Assembly (NCBI GenBank): GCA_963761775.1
Contig: CAVXIF010000011.1
Coordinates: 992,001-1,056,000, forward strand
Length of the DNA: 64,000 nt
Source of the DNA: Parerythrobacter_A sp963761775
GTDB taxonomy: Bacteria; Pseudomonadota; Alphaproteobacteria; Sphingomonadales; Sphingomonadaceae
Direction: 5' to 3'
Part shown: positions 26,878 to 35,438 of the stretch, piece after piece
How positions within the stretch are numbered: the first letter of the stretch is position 1
Layout of the letters: each line of letters begins with the position of its first letter
Notes under the pieces: model-generated
What the model was told of the DNA's origin: nothing
Databases searched by the model: none
Seen by the model: only the letters and a program-made list of their open reading frames with translations
Translations under genes and position numbers: made by a program

Positions 26878-27168
26878 ATTAACGCGAAAAACGCCGGCGA
26901 ACGGAACCCCGTCGGCCAGCGTGCGGTCGATTACCCAACCGCCGTGTGGAAGTCATCGCAAATCGCAAAGCTCCGGACTGGATTGCCGCGTCGCTTCGCT
27001 CCTCGCAATGACGAGATTGTCATTCCATTTTGCCCGGATGGTTGGCCTTGGATGGAAGCGAAAATGGTGGAGTGCGAGAACCGGCGCGCAGCGGACATCA
27101 GGTCCGTGAGCACCGGAAGCGCAGCAATCCGCCATTTGCAGCCCATCCAGGGGCAACCAACGGTAAAA
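26878..27168. other. Intergenic region with a dispersed repeat
   Basis: This 290-bp gap upstream of ffh and downstream of tRNA-Ala has no convincing gene. It contains one copy of the GTCATTGCGAGGAGC...GGCAATCCA family on the minus strand (26975-27013). The ffh promoter should also lie here, but no clear -35/-10 pair was seen. Confidence 0.6.
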
Positions 27169-27244
27169 TGGTGGAGCCTAGCGGGATCGAACCGCTGACC
27201 TCAACACTGCCAGTGTTGCGCTCTCCCAGCTGAGCTAAGGCCCC
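27169..27244 (-). tRNA. tRNA-Ala (anticodon GGC)
   Basis: Reading the minus strand gives a 76-nt cloverleaf with acceptor GGGGCCT pairing AGGCTCC, D arm GCTCAGCTGGGAGAGC, and anticodon stem CAACA / TGTTG around loop CTGGCAG (anticodon GGC). The T arm GCGGTTCGATCCCGC is followed by an encoded CCA. Confidence 0.96.
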
Positions 27245-27249
27245 GATAT

Positions 27250-27276
27250 GGAGGCGCGCATTACGGGCGCGCCTCC
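27250..27276. terminator. Perfect 10-bp stem-loop between the FYDLN gene and tRNA-Ala
   Basis: GGAGGCGCGC (27250-27259) pairs with GCGCGCCTCC (27267-27276) around a 7-base loop. It sits 42 bp after the FYDLN-type gene and 5 bp before the tRNA on the minus strand. No U tract follows, so it may be a factor-assisted terminator or a processing stem for the tRNA precursor. Confidence 0.5.
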
Positions 27277-27317
27277 GGTATTGCAAGGATTAAGATGGGC
27301 AAGCCCTAAGGCGTGCC

Positions 27318-27641
27318 TTAGCTGTCGTCTTCCTTGTCGTCGTCCTTGGTCGGCGCAACACCGAGGTCGCTGTCGTCGCCAAGATCGACGTCGGAGTCGG
27401 GACGGTTCTCTTCCTCGTCCACATCGTCCAGCTCGTCATCGGCAAGATCGCCGTCCGCCTCGCCGTCCTTCTTCTTCTTGTCGTCCTCGAACGGGATGGG
27501 CTGCTTGGTTTTCAGCACGGGTTCGGGCGTCCACTCTTCCCCGCACTCGATGCAGGTGACGGGATCTTCCTTCGTGAGATCGTAGAAGCGGGTGCCACAT
27601 TTTGGGCAGGTGCGCTTGGTGCCCCATGCTGGCTTGACCAT
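27318..27641 (-). CDS. TIGR02300 / FYDLN-acid family protein
   Basis: This is a short acidic protein (107 residues) of unknown function, widespread in alphaproteobacteria. It begins MVKPAWGTKRTCPKCGTRFY with two CxxC pairs (CPKCG and CIECG) that should bind zinc. The FYDLT-KEDPV stretch corresponds to the family FYDLN motif, and the C-terminal half is almost all Asp, Glu and Lys. ATG 27641 gives the normal length. It lies upstream of tRNA-Ala on the same strand and diverges from aroA. Confidence 0.85.
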   Translation of the reverse strand: MVKPAWGTKRTCPKCGTRFYDLTKEDPVTCIECGEEWTPEPVLKTKQPIPFEDDKKKKDGEADGDLADDELDDVDEEENRPDSDVDLGDDSDLGVAPTKDDDKEDDS

Positions 27642-27809
27642 GACAGTTCCTATTGGTTTGCTCGGCCTCGCGCGCAGAACTGCGGCGGGCGGGAAATTGC
27701 GGATGTTGCGAGTGCGAGACGTGGGGCGTGCCACCCCGTGAATCAAGCGCCGCGCGGATGAAGGTGGCGCGCCTTGCCATAGGGTATGCGCGCTGTCAAA
27801 GCGGCGCGC

Positions 27810-29132
27810 ATGTCAACCGGCCCCACCCCTGCCCGTTTCGCGCCGACGGGGCCGCTGACCGGGCGGCTGCGGGTGCCGGGCGACAAGTCGATCAGCCACC
27901 GCGCGCTGATGCTGGGCGCGCTGGCCATTGGCGAGACGCGGGTGTCGGGCCTGCTGGAAGGCGAAGACGTGCTGGCGACCGCTGCCGCGCTGCGCCGGAT
28001 GGGCGCGACCATCGAACGCGAGAAAAGCGGCACGTGGTCGATCCACGGCGTCGGTGTCGGCAGCCTGCTGCAACCCGCGCAGGCGCTGGACATGGGCAAT
28101 AGCGGCACCTCCACCCGCCTGCTGATGGGCCTGATCGCCAGCCACGGCATCACGGCGGCGTTTACCGGCGATGCCAGCCTGTCTGCACGCCCGATGGGCC
28201 GCGTGATCGAACCGCTATCGCAGATGGGCGCATCGTTCACGCCTTCGCCCGGAAACACCCTGCCGCTGATGATGGAAGGCTGCCTGCCCGCCGTTCCCGT
28301 TATCTACCGCCTGCCCGTCGCCAGCGCGCAGGTGAAGAGCGCCATCCTGCTCGCCGCGCTCAATACGCCGGGCATTACCACCGTCGTCGAACCGGTGCCG
28401 ACCCGCGACCACAGCGAACGGATGCTGCGCGGGTTCGGCGCGGAGCTATCGGTCGAGGAAGCGGACGGCGAGCGCATCATCACCGTGCGCGGCGAGGCGG
28501 ATTTGCGCCCGCAGACTATCGACGTGCCGGGCGACCCATCCTCCGCCGCCTTCTTCATCGTCGCCGCGCTGCTGGTGGAAGGCAGCGATTTGATCGTCGA
28601 GAATGTCGGCATGAACCCGACCCGCGCCGGCCTGGTCGGCGTGCTGCGCGATATGGGTGGCGAGATCGAGATGCTCGACCCGCGCGAGGTGGGCGGAGAG
28701 CCGGTCGCCGATTTGCGTGTGCGGCATTCACGCCTCTCCGGCATCGCGGTCGATCCGGCCATCGTGCCCAGCATGATCGACGAATTCCCCGCGCTGTTCG
28801 TCGCCGCCGCGCTGGCCGAGGGGCGCACCGTCACACGCGGCCTGCACGAGTTGCGCGTGAAGGAGAGCGACCGACTTGCCGCGATGGCCGCTGCCCTTGC
28901 CGCCATCGGCGCGCGGGTTGAGGAAACGCCCGATGGCCTGGTCATCGACGGCACCGGCGGCGAACCCTTGGCGGGCGGCGGCCCCGTCGCCACCCATCTC
29001 GACCACCGCATCGCCATGAGCATGGCGGTGGCAGGACTGGTCAGCCGCGACGGTGTAGCTATCGACGACACGCAGCCCATCGCCACCAGTTTCCCGACTT
29101 TTATCACATTGCTGGATACGCACACCGCATGA
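27810..29132 (+). CDS. aroA: 3-phosphoshikimate 1-carboxyvinyltransferase (EPSP synthase, class II motifs)
   Basis: AroA joins shikimate 3-phosphate and phosphoenolpyruvate in aromatic amino acid synthesis. The 440-residue protein has the four motifs used to define class II, glyphosate-insensitive EPSP synthases: GDKS in RVPGDKSISHRALML, SAQVK, RDHSE and NPTR. The segment matching the PEP-site loop reads MGNSGTSTRL and keeps glycine where the CP4 enzyme has alanine. ATG 27810 (MSTGPTPARFAPTGPL) is preferred to ATG 27786. It overlaps the next small gene by ATGA and heads the classical aroA-cmk-rpsA order. Confidence 0.96.
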   Translation: MSTGPTPARFAPTGPLTGRLRVPGDKSISHRALMLGALAIGETRVSGLLEGEDVLATAAALRRMGATIEREKSGTWSIHGVGVGSLLQPAQALDMGNSGTSTRLLMGLIASHGITAAFTGDASLSARPMGRVIEPLSQMGASFTPSPGNTLPLMMEGCLPAVPVIYRLPVASAQVKSAILLAALNTPGITTVVEPVPTRDHSERMLRGFGAELSVEEADGERIITVRGEADLRPQTIDVPGDPSSAAFFIVAALLVEGSDLIVENVGMNPTRAGLVGVLRDMGGEIEMLDPREVGGEPVADLRVRHSRLSGIAVDPAIVPSMIDEFPALFVAAALAEGRTVTRGLHELRVKESDRLAAMAAALAAIGARVEETPDGLVIDGTGGEPLAGGGPVATHLDHRIAMSMAVAGLVSRDGVAIDDTQPIATSFPTFITLLDTHTA

Positions 29133-29401
29133 CAGACTACCTCTCCCCCTTCGCCGCCGACCTGATCGGGTTCGCGGGCAGTTTCTGCATCGTTGCCGCC
29201 TATGCCTACAGCAACGTGGCCAAGGCGATGAACATGGTGGCGTTCAACGTGGTCAACTTCATCGGTGCGGCGCTGCTCGCGGTGTCGCTGACGGTGAATT
29301 ACAACCTGCCGACGCTGGTGCTGGAGATCGTGTGGATGGCCATTGCGCTGTTCGGACTGGCCAAGGCATTGCGGTCGCGGCGCGATGTCGTGAAGGTCTA
29401 G
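29129..29401 (+). CDS. Small inner-membrane protein (CBU_0592-like)
   Basis: The 90-residue product has three hydrophobic segments: LIGFAGSFCIVAAYAYSNV (about 12-30), MVAFNVVNFIGAALLAVSL (about 36-54) and LVLEIVWMAIALFGLAKAL (about 62-80), with a basic C-terminal end. It resembles the small membrane proteins annotated as the CBU_0592 family, whose function is unknown. It overlaps aroA by ATGA and is followed by cmk after 4 bp. Confidence 0.78.
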   Translation: MTDYLSPFAADLIGFAGSFCIVAAYAYSNVAKAMNMVAFNVVNFIGAALLAVSLTVNYNLPTLVLEIVWMAIALFGLAKALRSRRDVVKV

Positions 29402-29405
29402 CGGC

Positions 29406-30026
29406 ATGATTATCGCCGTCGATGGACCTACCGCATCAGGCAAGGGCACCATATCGCGTGCGCTGGCTGCGCGGTTCGGGTTGCCTTTGCTCGATACCGG
29501 CCTGCTCTATCGTGCGGTCGGGTGGCAAGTGCATCTGGCGGGCGGCGATGCCGACGACGCGAAAGACGCGCTGGCGGCGGTGGAATTTCCCGATGCGCTG
29601 CTGGCGGACGATGCCTTGCGCGCCGAGGGCACCGGCAGCCTCGCCAGTCGTGTCTCGATACACCCCGCCGTGCGGCAGGCGCTGTTCGATCGGCAGCGCG
29701 CCTTCGCCCTGCAACCGGGCGGCGCAGTGCTGGACGGGCGCGATATCGGCACCGTCATCGCGCCGGAAGCCGACGTAAAACTGTTCATCACCGCCAGCGT
29801 CGCCAGCCGCGCCGCACGCCGCTTTGCAGAGATGCAGGATCGCGGCGAAGCCACCACGCTGGATGCCATCGCCGCCGACCTGCGCCGCCGCGATGCGCGC
29901 GATGCGGGGCGCAAGGACGCCCCCCTTGCCGCCGCCGATGACGCGGTTCAGCTCGACACCTCGGACATGGACCGCGACGCCGCCATTGCCGCAGCGGTTG
30001 CGGTTGTCGAACGCGCGGCGCGGTGA
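29406..30026 (+). CDS. cmk: (d)CMP kinase
   Basis: Cmk phosphorylates CMP and dCMP. The 206-residue protein has the P-loop IIAVDGPTASGKGTISRALA, the substrate loop LLDTGLLYRAVG, the DGRDIGTVIAPEADVKLFI block, and the lid ADLRRRDARDAGRKDAPL. It lies between aroA and rpsA, the order found in many proteobacteria. Confidence 0.96.
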   Translation: MIIAVDGPTASGKGTISRALAARFGLPLLDTGLLYRAVGWQVHLAGGDADDAKDALAAVEFPDALLADDALRAEGTGSLASRVSIHPAVRQALFDRQRAFALQPGGAVLDGRDIGTVIAPEADVKLFITASVASRAARRFAEMQDRGEATTLDAIAADLRRRDARDAGRKDAPLAAADDAVQLDTSDMDRDAAIAAAVAVVERAAR

Positions 30027-30342
30027 AAATGACAGGCAACCGGCAGCCGGCCGTCGATTTCAACCACCCAGGGCTTTGGCTGCTAGGCTTTGGCTACTAG
30101 GCGGTGTAAACCCCGGTCCGTGTCTCCTGCCGCACCAGCGCACAATCCTTGCGCTGGCACCGGAAGGCGGCTAGGCGCGCCTCCGTCTGCGGGCCAGTCC
30201 CGTCGGCACCCGCCACGGCATCCGGTCGCGGCGGGTCATTCGGCCCTCTTGGCCCGCTCGCCTGCAATCCCGCAGTGCTGGCGGAGGAAAGACCCCGGGA
30301 AAACCGGCGGCCGGTAGCAAAACGAAAGCACACCCTACACTT
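30027..30342. promoter_or_regulatory. rpsA leader region with tandem repeat and stem-loop
   Basis: The 316-bp gap between cmk and rpsA contains no convincing gene. A 14-bp tandem duplication (GCTTTGGCTGCTAG at 30073-30086, GCTTTGGCTACTAG at 30087-30100) is followed by a perfect 8-bp hairpin CCAGCGCA / TGCGCTGG with a 7-base loop (30135-30157). S1 represses its own translation through structured leaders in E. coli, so a structured region here may serve the same purpose; that is inference. Confidence 0.35.
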
Positions 30343-32061
30343 ATGGCTACTACAGCATCAGACCAGCAAATGCCCTCGCGCGACGACTTCGAAGCAATGC
30401 TCAACGAGCAGCTCGGCGGCGCGGAAGACGGCGGCTTCGAAGGCCGCGTCGTCAAGGGTACCGTCACCAGCATCGAAGGCGGCAAGGCCATTATCGACGT
30501 GGGCCTCAAGTCCGAGGGCCGCGTCGACCTCAAGGAATTCGAACGCGGCGACGGCGCGCACGGCCTGGAAGTCGGCAGCGAAGTCGAAGTCTATGTCGAC
30601 CGCGTCGAGAACGCCGACGGCGAAGCCATGCTCAGCCGCGACCGCGCGCGCCGCGAAGCCGCGTGGGACAAGCTCGAAAGCGAATTCGGCGAAGAGAAGC
30701 GCGTCGAAGGCCGCATCTTCGGCCGCGTGAAAGGTGGCTTTACCGTCGATCTCGACGGCGCCGTCGCCTTCCTGCCCGGCAGCCAGGTCGATATCCGTCC
30801 GGTGCGCGACATCACCCCGCTGATGGACATTCCGCAGCCGTTCCAGATCCTCAAGATGGATCGTCGCCGCGGTAACATCGTCGTCTCGCGCCGCTCCATT
30901 CTGGAAGAAACGCGCGCCGAACAGCGCAGCGAGCTGATCGACCAGCTGGCCGAGGGCCAGGTGACCGACGGCGTGGTGAAGAACATCACCGATTACGGCG
31001 CCTTCGTGGACCTCGGCGGTATCGACGGTCTGCTGCATGTCACCGACATGAGCTACAAGCGGGTCAACCACCCCAGCGAAGTGATCGAGATCGGCGCAAC
31101 CGTGACCGTGCAGATCATCCGCATCAATGCCGAAACGCAGCGCATCTCGCTGGGCATGAAGCAGCTGGAAAGCGATCCGTGGGACGGCGTGGGCGCGAAG
31201 TATCCCGTCGATGCCAAGATGACCGGCACCGTCACCAACATCACCGAATATGGCGCGTTCGTGGAACTGGAACCGGGCATCGAAGGGCTGGTCCATGTCT
31301 CCGAAATGAGCTGGACCAAGAAGAACGTCCACCCCGGCAAGATCGTCAGCACGTCGCAGGAAGTCGAAGTGGTGGTGCTGGAAGTCGATAGCGAAAAGCG
31401 CCGCATCTCGCTTGGCCTGAAGCAGGCGATGGGCAATCCGTGGGAAGACTTTGCGGAGAAGTTCCCGGTTGGCGCAACCGTTTCGGGCGAAGTCAAGAAC
31501 GCCACCGAATTCGGCCTGTTCGTCGGCCTCGACGGCGACGTGGATGGCATGGTCCACATGTCCGACATCGCCTGGGGCATTTCGGGCGAAGACGCGCTGG
31601 CCCTGCACCGCAAGGGCGAGGAAGTGCAGGCCATCGTGCTCGACGTCGATACCGACAAGGAACGCATCAGCCTGGGCATGAAGCAGCTTGAAAAGGGTGC
31701 GCCATCCGCCGAAGGTTCCGCCGAAGGTTCGGTCAAGCGCGGCGATGTCGTCACCGTGACCGTGCTGGAAGTGCGCGACGGCGGCCTGGAAGTGCAGGTC
31801 GGCGACGACGGCGCGACCGGCTTCGTCAAGCGTTCGGACCTCGGCCGCGACCGCGACGAGCAGCGCCCCGACCGGTTCCAGGCCGGCGCGAAGGTGGATG
31901 CGATGGTTACCGGGTTCGACCGGTCCAAGAAGCCCAACTTCAGCATCAAGGCCCGCCAGATCGCCGAAGAGAAGGAAGCCGTTCAGCAGTTCGGTTCCTC
32001 CGATTCGGGCGCATCGCTCGGCGACATTCTCGGCGAAGCGCTGAAGAAGAAGGAAGACTGA
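30343..32061 (+). CDS. rpsA: 30S ribosomal protein S1
   Basis: S1 unwinds and holds mRNA on the 30S subunit. The 572-residue protein contains six S1 motifs. Repeated signatures include VKGTVTSIEGGKAIIDVGLK, GVVKNITDYGAFVDLGGIDG with LLHVTDMSYKRVNHP, VTNITEYGAFVELEPGIEG with LVHVSEMSW, and VKNATEFGLFVGLDGDVDG with MVHMSDIAW. Length and domain count are those of alphaproteobacterial S1. The ribosome binding site before ATG 30343 is weak, as is usual for rpsA. Confidence 0.97.
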   Translation: MATTASDQQMPSRDDFEAMLNEQLGGAEDGGFEGRVVKGTVTSIEGGKAIIDVGLKSEGRVDLKEFERGDGAHGLEVGSEVEVYVDRVENADGEAMLSRDRARREAAWDKLESEFGEEKRVEGRIFGRVKGGFTVDLDGAVAFLPGSQVDIRPVRDITPLMDIPQPFQILKMDRRRGNIVVSRRSILEETRAEQRSELIDQLAEGQVTDGVVKNITDYGAFVDLGGIDGLLHVTDMSYKRVNHPSEVIEIGATVTVQIIRINAETQRISLGMKQLESDPWDGVGAKYPVDAKMTGTVTNITEYGAFVELEPGIEGLVHVSEMSWTKKNVHPGKIVSTSQEVEVVVLEVDSEKRRISLGLKQAMGNPWEDFAEKFPVGATVSGEVKNATEFGLFVGLDGDVDGMVHMSDIAWGISGEDALALHRKGEEVQAIVLDVDTDKERISLGMKQLEKGAPSAEGSAEGSVKRGDVVTVTVLEVRDGGLEVQVGDDGATGFVKRSDLGRDRDEQRPDRFQAGAKVDAMVTGFDRSKKPNFSIKARQIAEEKEAVQQFGSSDSGASLGDILGEALKKKED

Positions 32062-32074
32062 CTTTGCCAGCTTG

Positions 32075-32100
32075 GCGTCCGGCTTGCCGGACGCTTAGCG
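32075..32100 (+). terminator. Stem-loop after rpsA
   Basis: GCGTCCGG / CCGGACGC is a perfect 8-bp stem with the tetraloop CTTG, 13 bp after the rpsA stop codon, followed by TTAGCG. The U tract is poor, so termination efficiency is uncertain. Confidence 0.55.
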
Positions 32101-32102
32101 CA

Positions 32103-32181
32103 ACGTCATCCCGGACTTGATCCGGGATCTCCTGCCGCCTGGTCGTTCGTAGACGCAGGAGACCCCTGCCTTCGCAGGGGA
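32103..32181. repeat. Dispersed repeat of the CCCGGACTTGATCCGGG type
   Basis: GTCATCCCGGACTTGATCCGGGATC is followed by a CTCCTGC...GCAGGAG pair and a CCCCTGC / GCAGGGG hairpin. Short intergenic units of this type are common in alphaproteobacterial genomes, and a diverged copy of the first part lies at 49363-49389. It separates the rpsA terminator from the next stem-loop. Confidence 0.8.
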
Positions 32182-32190
32182 TCGGTTGTC

Positions 32191-32232
32191 GAAAGGCCCG
32201 CCCTTCCCTCACGGGAGCGGCGGGCCTTTCCT
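32191..32232. terminator. Long stem-loop upstream of gloB
   Basis: GAAAGGCCCGCC (32191-32202) pairs with GGCGGGCCTTTC (32219-32230) around a loop of 16 bases. The A and T runs at the base of the stem make it usable as a terminator in both directions. It may be the true end of the rpsA transcript. Confidence 0.6.
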
Positions 32233-32262
32233 AGTGCGCGCCATGTGCTTAGGATGCGTTCC

Positions 32263-33019
32263 ATGCTCAAGGTCCACCAGTTCCCCTGCCTCAACGACAA
32301 TTACGGCTTCCTGCTGCACGATACCGACAGCGGCGAGACTGCCTGTATCGATACGCCCGATGCCGCTGCCTATCTGCGCGAGGCGGAGGCGAAGGGGTGG
32401 CGAATCACGCATATCTGGAACACGCATTGGCATCCGGACCATGCAGGCGGGAACAAGGCCCTGCGCGAGGCGACGGGGTGTCATGTTTCCGGCCCGGCCG
32501 AAGTAGAGCGGATCGACGCGCCGGATCGCGTGCTGGCCGATGGTGACACCGTAATGCTTGGCGCGCATACCGCCACCGTGATCGACGTGGGCGGGCATAC
32601 GCACGGGCACATCGCCTTTCACCTGGCCGACGCGAGTATCTGCTTCGTCGGCGACAGTGTGTTCGCGCTGGGCTGCGGGCGGATGTTCGAGGGGACGGCG
32701 GACCAGTTCTGGGCCAGCTTGCAACGCATCAAGGCGCTGCCGCCCGAAACCACGCTGTATTGCGCGCATGAATATACGCAGGCCAACGCCGCCTTCGCGC
32801 TGCACGCAGACCCCGACAATGCGGCGCTGCAACGCTACGCCGCGCAGATCGACGCAATGCGGGCGAAGGACGAACCGACCGTTCCGACCCGCCTCGACCG
32901 CGAGCTCGCGACCAACCCGTTCCTGCGCGCCGACGATCCAGTGCTGGCGGCGAAGTGGGGCGGTAACAGTCCCGGCCGAGACCTTTGCGGCCCTGCGCGC
33001 CGCCAAGGACAGCTTCTGA
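32263..33019 (+). CDS. gloB: Hydroxyacylglutathione hydrolase (glyoxalase II), one frameshift near the 3' end
   Basis: GloB hydrolyses S-D-lactoylglutathione in methylglyoxal detoxification. Metal-binding THWHPDHAGG, then GGHTHGHIAFHL, FVGDSVFALGCGRMFEG and LYCAHEYTQAN are all present. Near 32970 one extra G (AGT CCC G GCC GAG) shifts the frame. After its removal the protein ends SPAETFAALRAAKDSF with stop at 33017-33019 and is about 251 residues, the family length. As sequenced, the frame instead reads on into the next gene, giving a false 793-residue fusion. ATG 32263 (MLKVHQFPCLNDNYGF) is chosen; ATG 32254 is possible. Confidence 0.87.
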
Positions 33020-33039
33020 CCGAAGCCGGACCAGCCGCG

Positions 33040-34028
33040 ATGCAGGCATTGCGGGTCGAGGCGCTGTCCGATGACCTCTCCGGCGTGGTCCTGCGCGATG
33101 TGCCGGTGCCGGAGCGCGCCGCTGGCGACGTGCTGGTGCGGGTCCGCGCCGCTGCCCTGAACCATCCCGACCTGCTGATGACGCGCGGCGCATACCAGTT
33201 CAAACCGGCGCTCCCCTTCACTGCGGGAATGGAAATGGCGGGCGAGGTTGTCGAGACGGGGCCGGATAGCGCGTTTGCCGTTGGCGACCGGGTGATGGGC
33301 GGCATGAAGACCGGCTGCTTCGCGCAAATTTGCGCTGTGCCGGAGCGTACGCTGGAGGCTGTTCCCTCCGCCCTCGATTACCCCGCCGCCGCCGCGCTGG
33401 GCGTAGCATATCGCACCGCCTACACCGCGCTGGTCGAAATCGGCAGGCTGCGTGCAGGGCAATGGGTGCTGGTCCACGGTGCGAGCGGCGGAGTCGGCAT
33501 GGCTGCCTGCGACCTGGCGACGGCGCTGGGCGCGCGCGTGATCGCGACCACGCATCGGGCCGGCAAAATCGAGCGGTTGCGGACCGTGGCTCGGGCGGAG
33601 CAGGTTATCTCGAACGACGGCCGGTTCCGCGACGCCGTAGCAGACATCACCGATGGTGCGCTGTGCGATATCGTGTTCGATCCGGTTGGCGGCGACGTGT
33701 TCGACGAAAGCACACGATGCGTCGCATTCGGCGGACAGCTTCAGGTCATTGGCTTCGTGGCTGGTCGTATCGCCAGCGTGCCTGCCAATATCCCGCTGAT
33801 AAAAGGGTTTCAGCGTGGTCGGCGTGCGCGCCGGAGAATATGCGCGGCGCTTTCCCGAACGTGGGGCTGCCATCGGTCGGGAAATCGCCAGCCTCGCGGC
33901 AGAGGGACACATCGCGCCGGTCATCGACCGGGTACTGCCGCTGTCGCAATGGCGCGACGGCTACGGCGCGATGGCGGCAGGCGAGAGTCATGGGCAAGGT
34001 CGTCTTCGAACCGAACCAGGCCGGATAG
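33040..34028 (+). CDS. NADPH:quinone oxidoreductase family protein (zinc-independent MDR), two frameshifts as sequenced
   Basis: This is a medium-chain dehydrogenase/reductase of the quinone oxidoreductase branch. MQALRVEALSDDLSGVVL opens it; ALNHPDLLMTRGAYQFKP, LPFTAGMEMAGEVVETG and the NADPH loop VHGASGGVGMAACDLA follow, and no structural-zinc cysteines are seen. TTT for TT near 33811 and GGG for GG near 33995 shift the frame twice by one base. The repaired reading passes through SVVGVRAGEYARRFPERG and VIDRVLPLSQWRDGYGAMA and ends GKVVFEPNQAG, giving about 328 residues. It is convergent with atpF, 4 bp apart. Confidence 0.85.
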
Positions 34029-34032
34029 CGGT

Positions 34033-34599
34033 TCAGATCGCGGCGATAACTTCGTCCGCAACCGAACGATCCGCTGCGGCATCGTACTTGTCGGCGATGA
34101 CGGTGCGCGATGCTTGCGCAGCGGCTTCGGCGGCGCGGGCGCGCACTTCGGCAATGGCTTCGCGTTCGGCACCGGCGATCTTGCTTTCGGCCATCGCCTT
34201 GCGTCGCTCGACCATTGCGGCACTGTCGGCTTCTGCCTTGGCGAGCAGCGTGTCCGCCTCGCGCCGGGCATTGTCCATCATCGCGGCGGCGTCCTGTTCG
34301 GCACCGGCGATCTTCGCGGCGTATTCGGCGCGCAGGGCCTCGGCTTCGGCGCGCAGGGCCTTGGCTTCGTCCAGCTGTTCGCGGATGGCGGCAATCCTGC
34401 CGTCCAGCCCGCCGGTGACGAGCGCCGGAACCTTCTTCCACACCATTATCAGGATCAGCAGCAGCATTGCCACGGCAACGACCTGATAGGGTGCCATGCC
34501 GAACAGCTCAGGTTCGACATGCTTTACCGTGCCATCGGCCATCGAGACCGCCGCATCGGCAATGTCGGTTGCAAACGCTTCGGGCAGGGAATTAGCCAC
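34033..34599 (-). CDS. atpF: F0F1 ATP synthase subunit B
   Basis: This is one of two b-type subunits forming the peripheral stalk of F0. One membrane segment (VVAVAMLLLILIMVW, about residues 38-55) is followed by a long Ala/Glu-rich coiled coil. The start is uncertain: GTG 34599 gives MANSLPEAFATDIADA and overlaps the b' stop by 8 bp; GTG 34608 and ATG 34542 are alternatives. It is the last gene of the atpI-atpB-atpE-atpF'-atpF operon. Confidence 0.9.
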   Translation of the reverse strand: MANSLPEAFATDIADAAVSMADGTVKHVEPELFGMAPYQVVAVAMLLLILIMVWKKVPALVTGGLDGRIAAIREQLDEAKALRAEAEALRAEYAAKIAGAEQDAAAMMDNARREADTLLAKAEADSAAMVERRKAMAESKIAGAEREAIAEVRARAAEAAAQASRTVIADKYDAAADRSVADEVIAAI

Positions 34600-35095
34600 G
34601 CGCGCCACCCGTCATCGCCTGCTTGACCGCTGATTTGGCGATGGGCCTGGTGATCTCGAGACCCGCCAGCCGTGCCACGATATCCTGCGTCGCTTCGACG
34701 GCCACGCCCTCGACTTCGACCAGGGCAGCCTTGCGGGCTTCCTCGATCTCGGCTTCGGCCTTGGCCAGCTTGGTATCGAGCCGCTTCTGCGCCGCCGCGA
34801 CAGTCTTTTCCGACTTTGCCGCGGCCTGCGCCTTGGCATCGCCGACCAGCGCCTGCGCCGCCGCGCGGTTTTCGTTCTCGCGCACCCGCCATGCCTCTTC
34901 CTCGGCATCGGCCTGCGCCCGCGCATCACCGGCAGCGGCAAGGTCCGCCGCTATCTGCGTGTCGCGCTGGGCCACCGTATCCATGACGCGCGGCACCATG
35001 CCGCGCCCGATGGCGAAGAAAGTTATGCCGAAAAACACCAGCAGCCAGAAAATCTGGCTTTGGTAAGTGGCGGCGAGCTGGTCGATCTGGGGCAT
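34592..35095 (-). CDS. atpG: F0F1 ATP synthase subunit B'
   Basis: This is the second, diverged b subunit found in alphaproteobacteria and photosynthetic bacteria; it pairs with b as a heterodimer. The start MPQIDQLAATYQSQIFWLLV leads directly into the membrane segment, followed by GRGMVPRVMDTVAQRDTQI and a coiled coil to the end. Length is 167 residues. The symbol atpG is used for b' in some genomes and for gamma in others; atpF2 is a synonym. Confidence 0.93.
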   Translation of the reverse strand: MPQIDQLAATYQSQIFWLLVFFGITFFAIGRGMVPRVMDTVAQRDTQIAADLAAAGDARAQADAEEEAWRVRENENRAAAQALVGDAKAQAAAKSEKTVAAAQKRLDTKLAKAEAEIEEARKAALVEVEGVAVEATQDIVARLAGLEITRPIAKSAVKQAMTGGARG

Positions 35096-35181
35096 GGGAG
35101 CCTTCGGTTACCGCAAAAGGAACTGATCGAAAAACAGCGCGGAGCGCGCCCGTATCAGGCCGCGCCCCGCACCCGTTTCTC

Positions 35182-35406
35182 TTATTGGAAGATCAGCAGG
35201 ATGGCGATGACAAAGGCGAGCAGGCCCAGCAGCTCGGCACCGGCGAAACCGATGAACAGGCGGCCCTGCTGGCTGTCGGCAGCACCCGGATTGCGCAGCG
35301 CGCCTTCGAGATACTTTGCGAACACGTTACCCACGCCGATCGAGGCGAGACCCGCACCGATTGCGGCGAGGCCTGCACCGAGCAGCTTTGCAGCTTCTGC
35401 TTCCAT
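35182..35406 (-). CDS. atpE: F0F1 ATP synthase subunit C
   Basis: This is the proton-carrying ring subunit, 74 residues in two membrane helices. The polar loop RNPGAADSQQGRLFIG joins them, and helix 2 carries the essential acidic residue in FAGAELLGLLAFVIA. ATG 35406 has an AGGAG 6 bases upstream. The same frame is open further upstream only because it lies antisense-free over atpB in another frame. Confidence 0.97.
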   Translation of the reverse strand: MEAEAAKLLGAGLAAIGAGLASIGVGNVFAKYLEGALRNPGAADSQQGRLFIGFAGAELLGLLAFVIAILLIFQ

Positions 35407-35438
35407 GATATATTCTCCTGTAAAAACGTGTCTTGAGG

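Noticed and set aside
27250..27276. Strong hairpin as a standard intrinsic terminator
   Set aside because: There is no U tract on either strand, so it is listed only as a possible terminator or processing stem.
32209..33924. A 571-codon minus-strand frame
   Set aside because: It is antisense to gloB and the quinone oxidoreductase, which are well supported despite indels.
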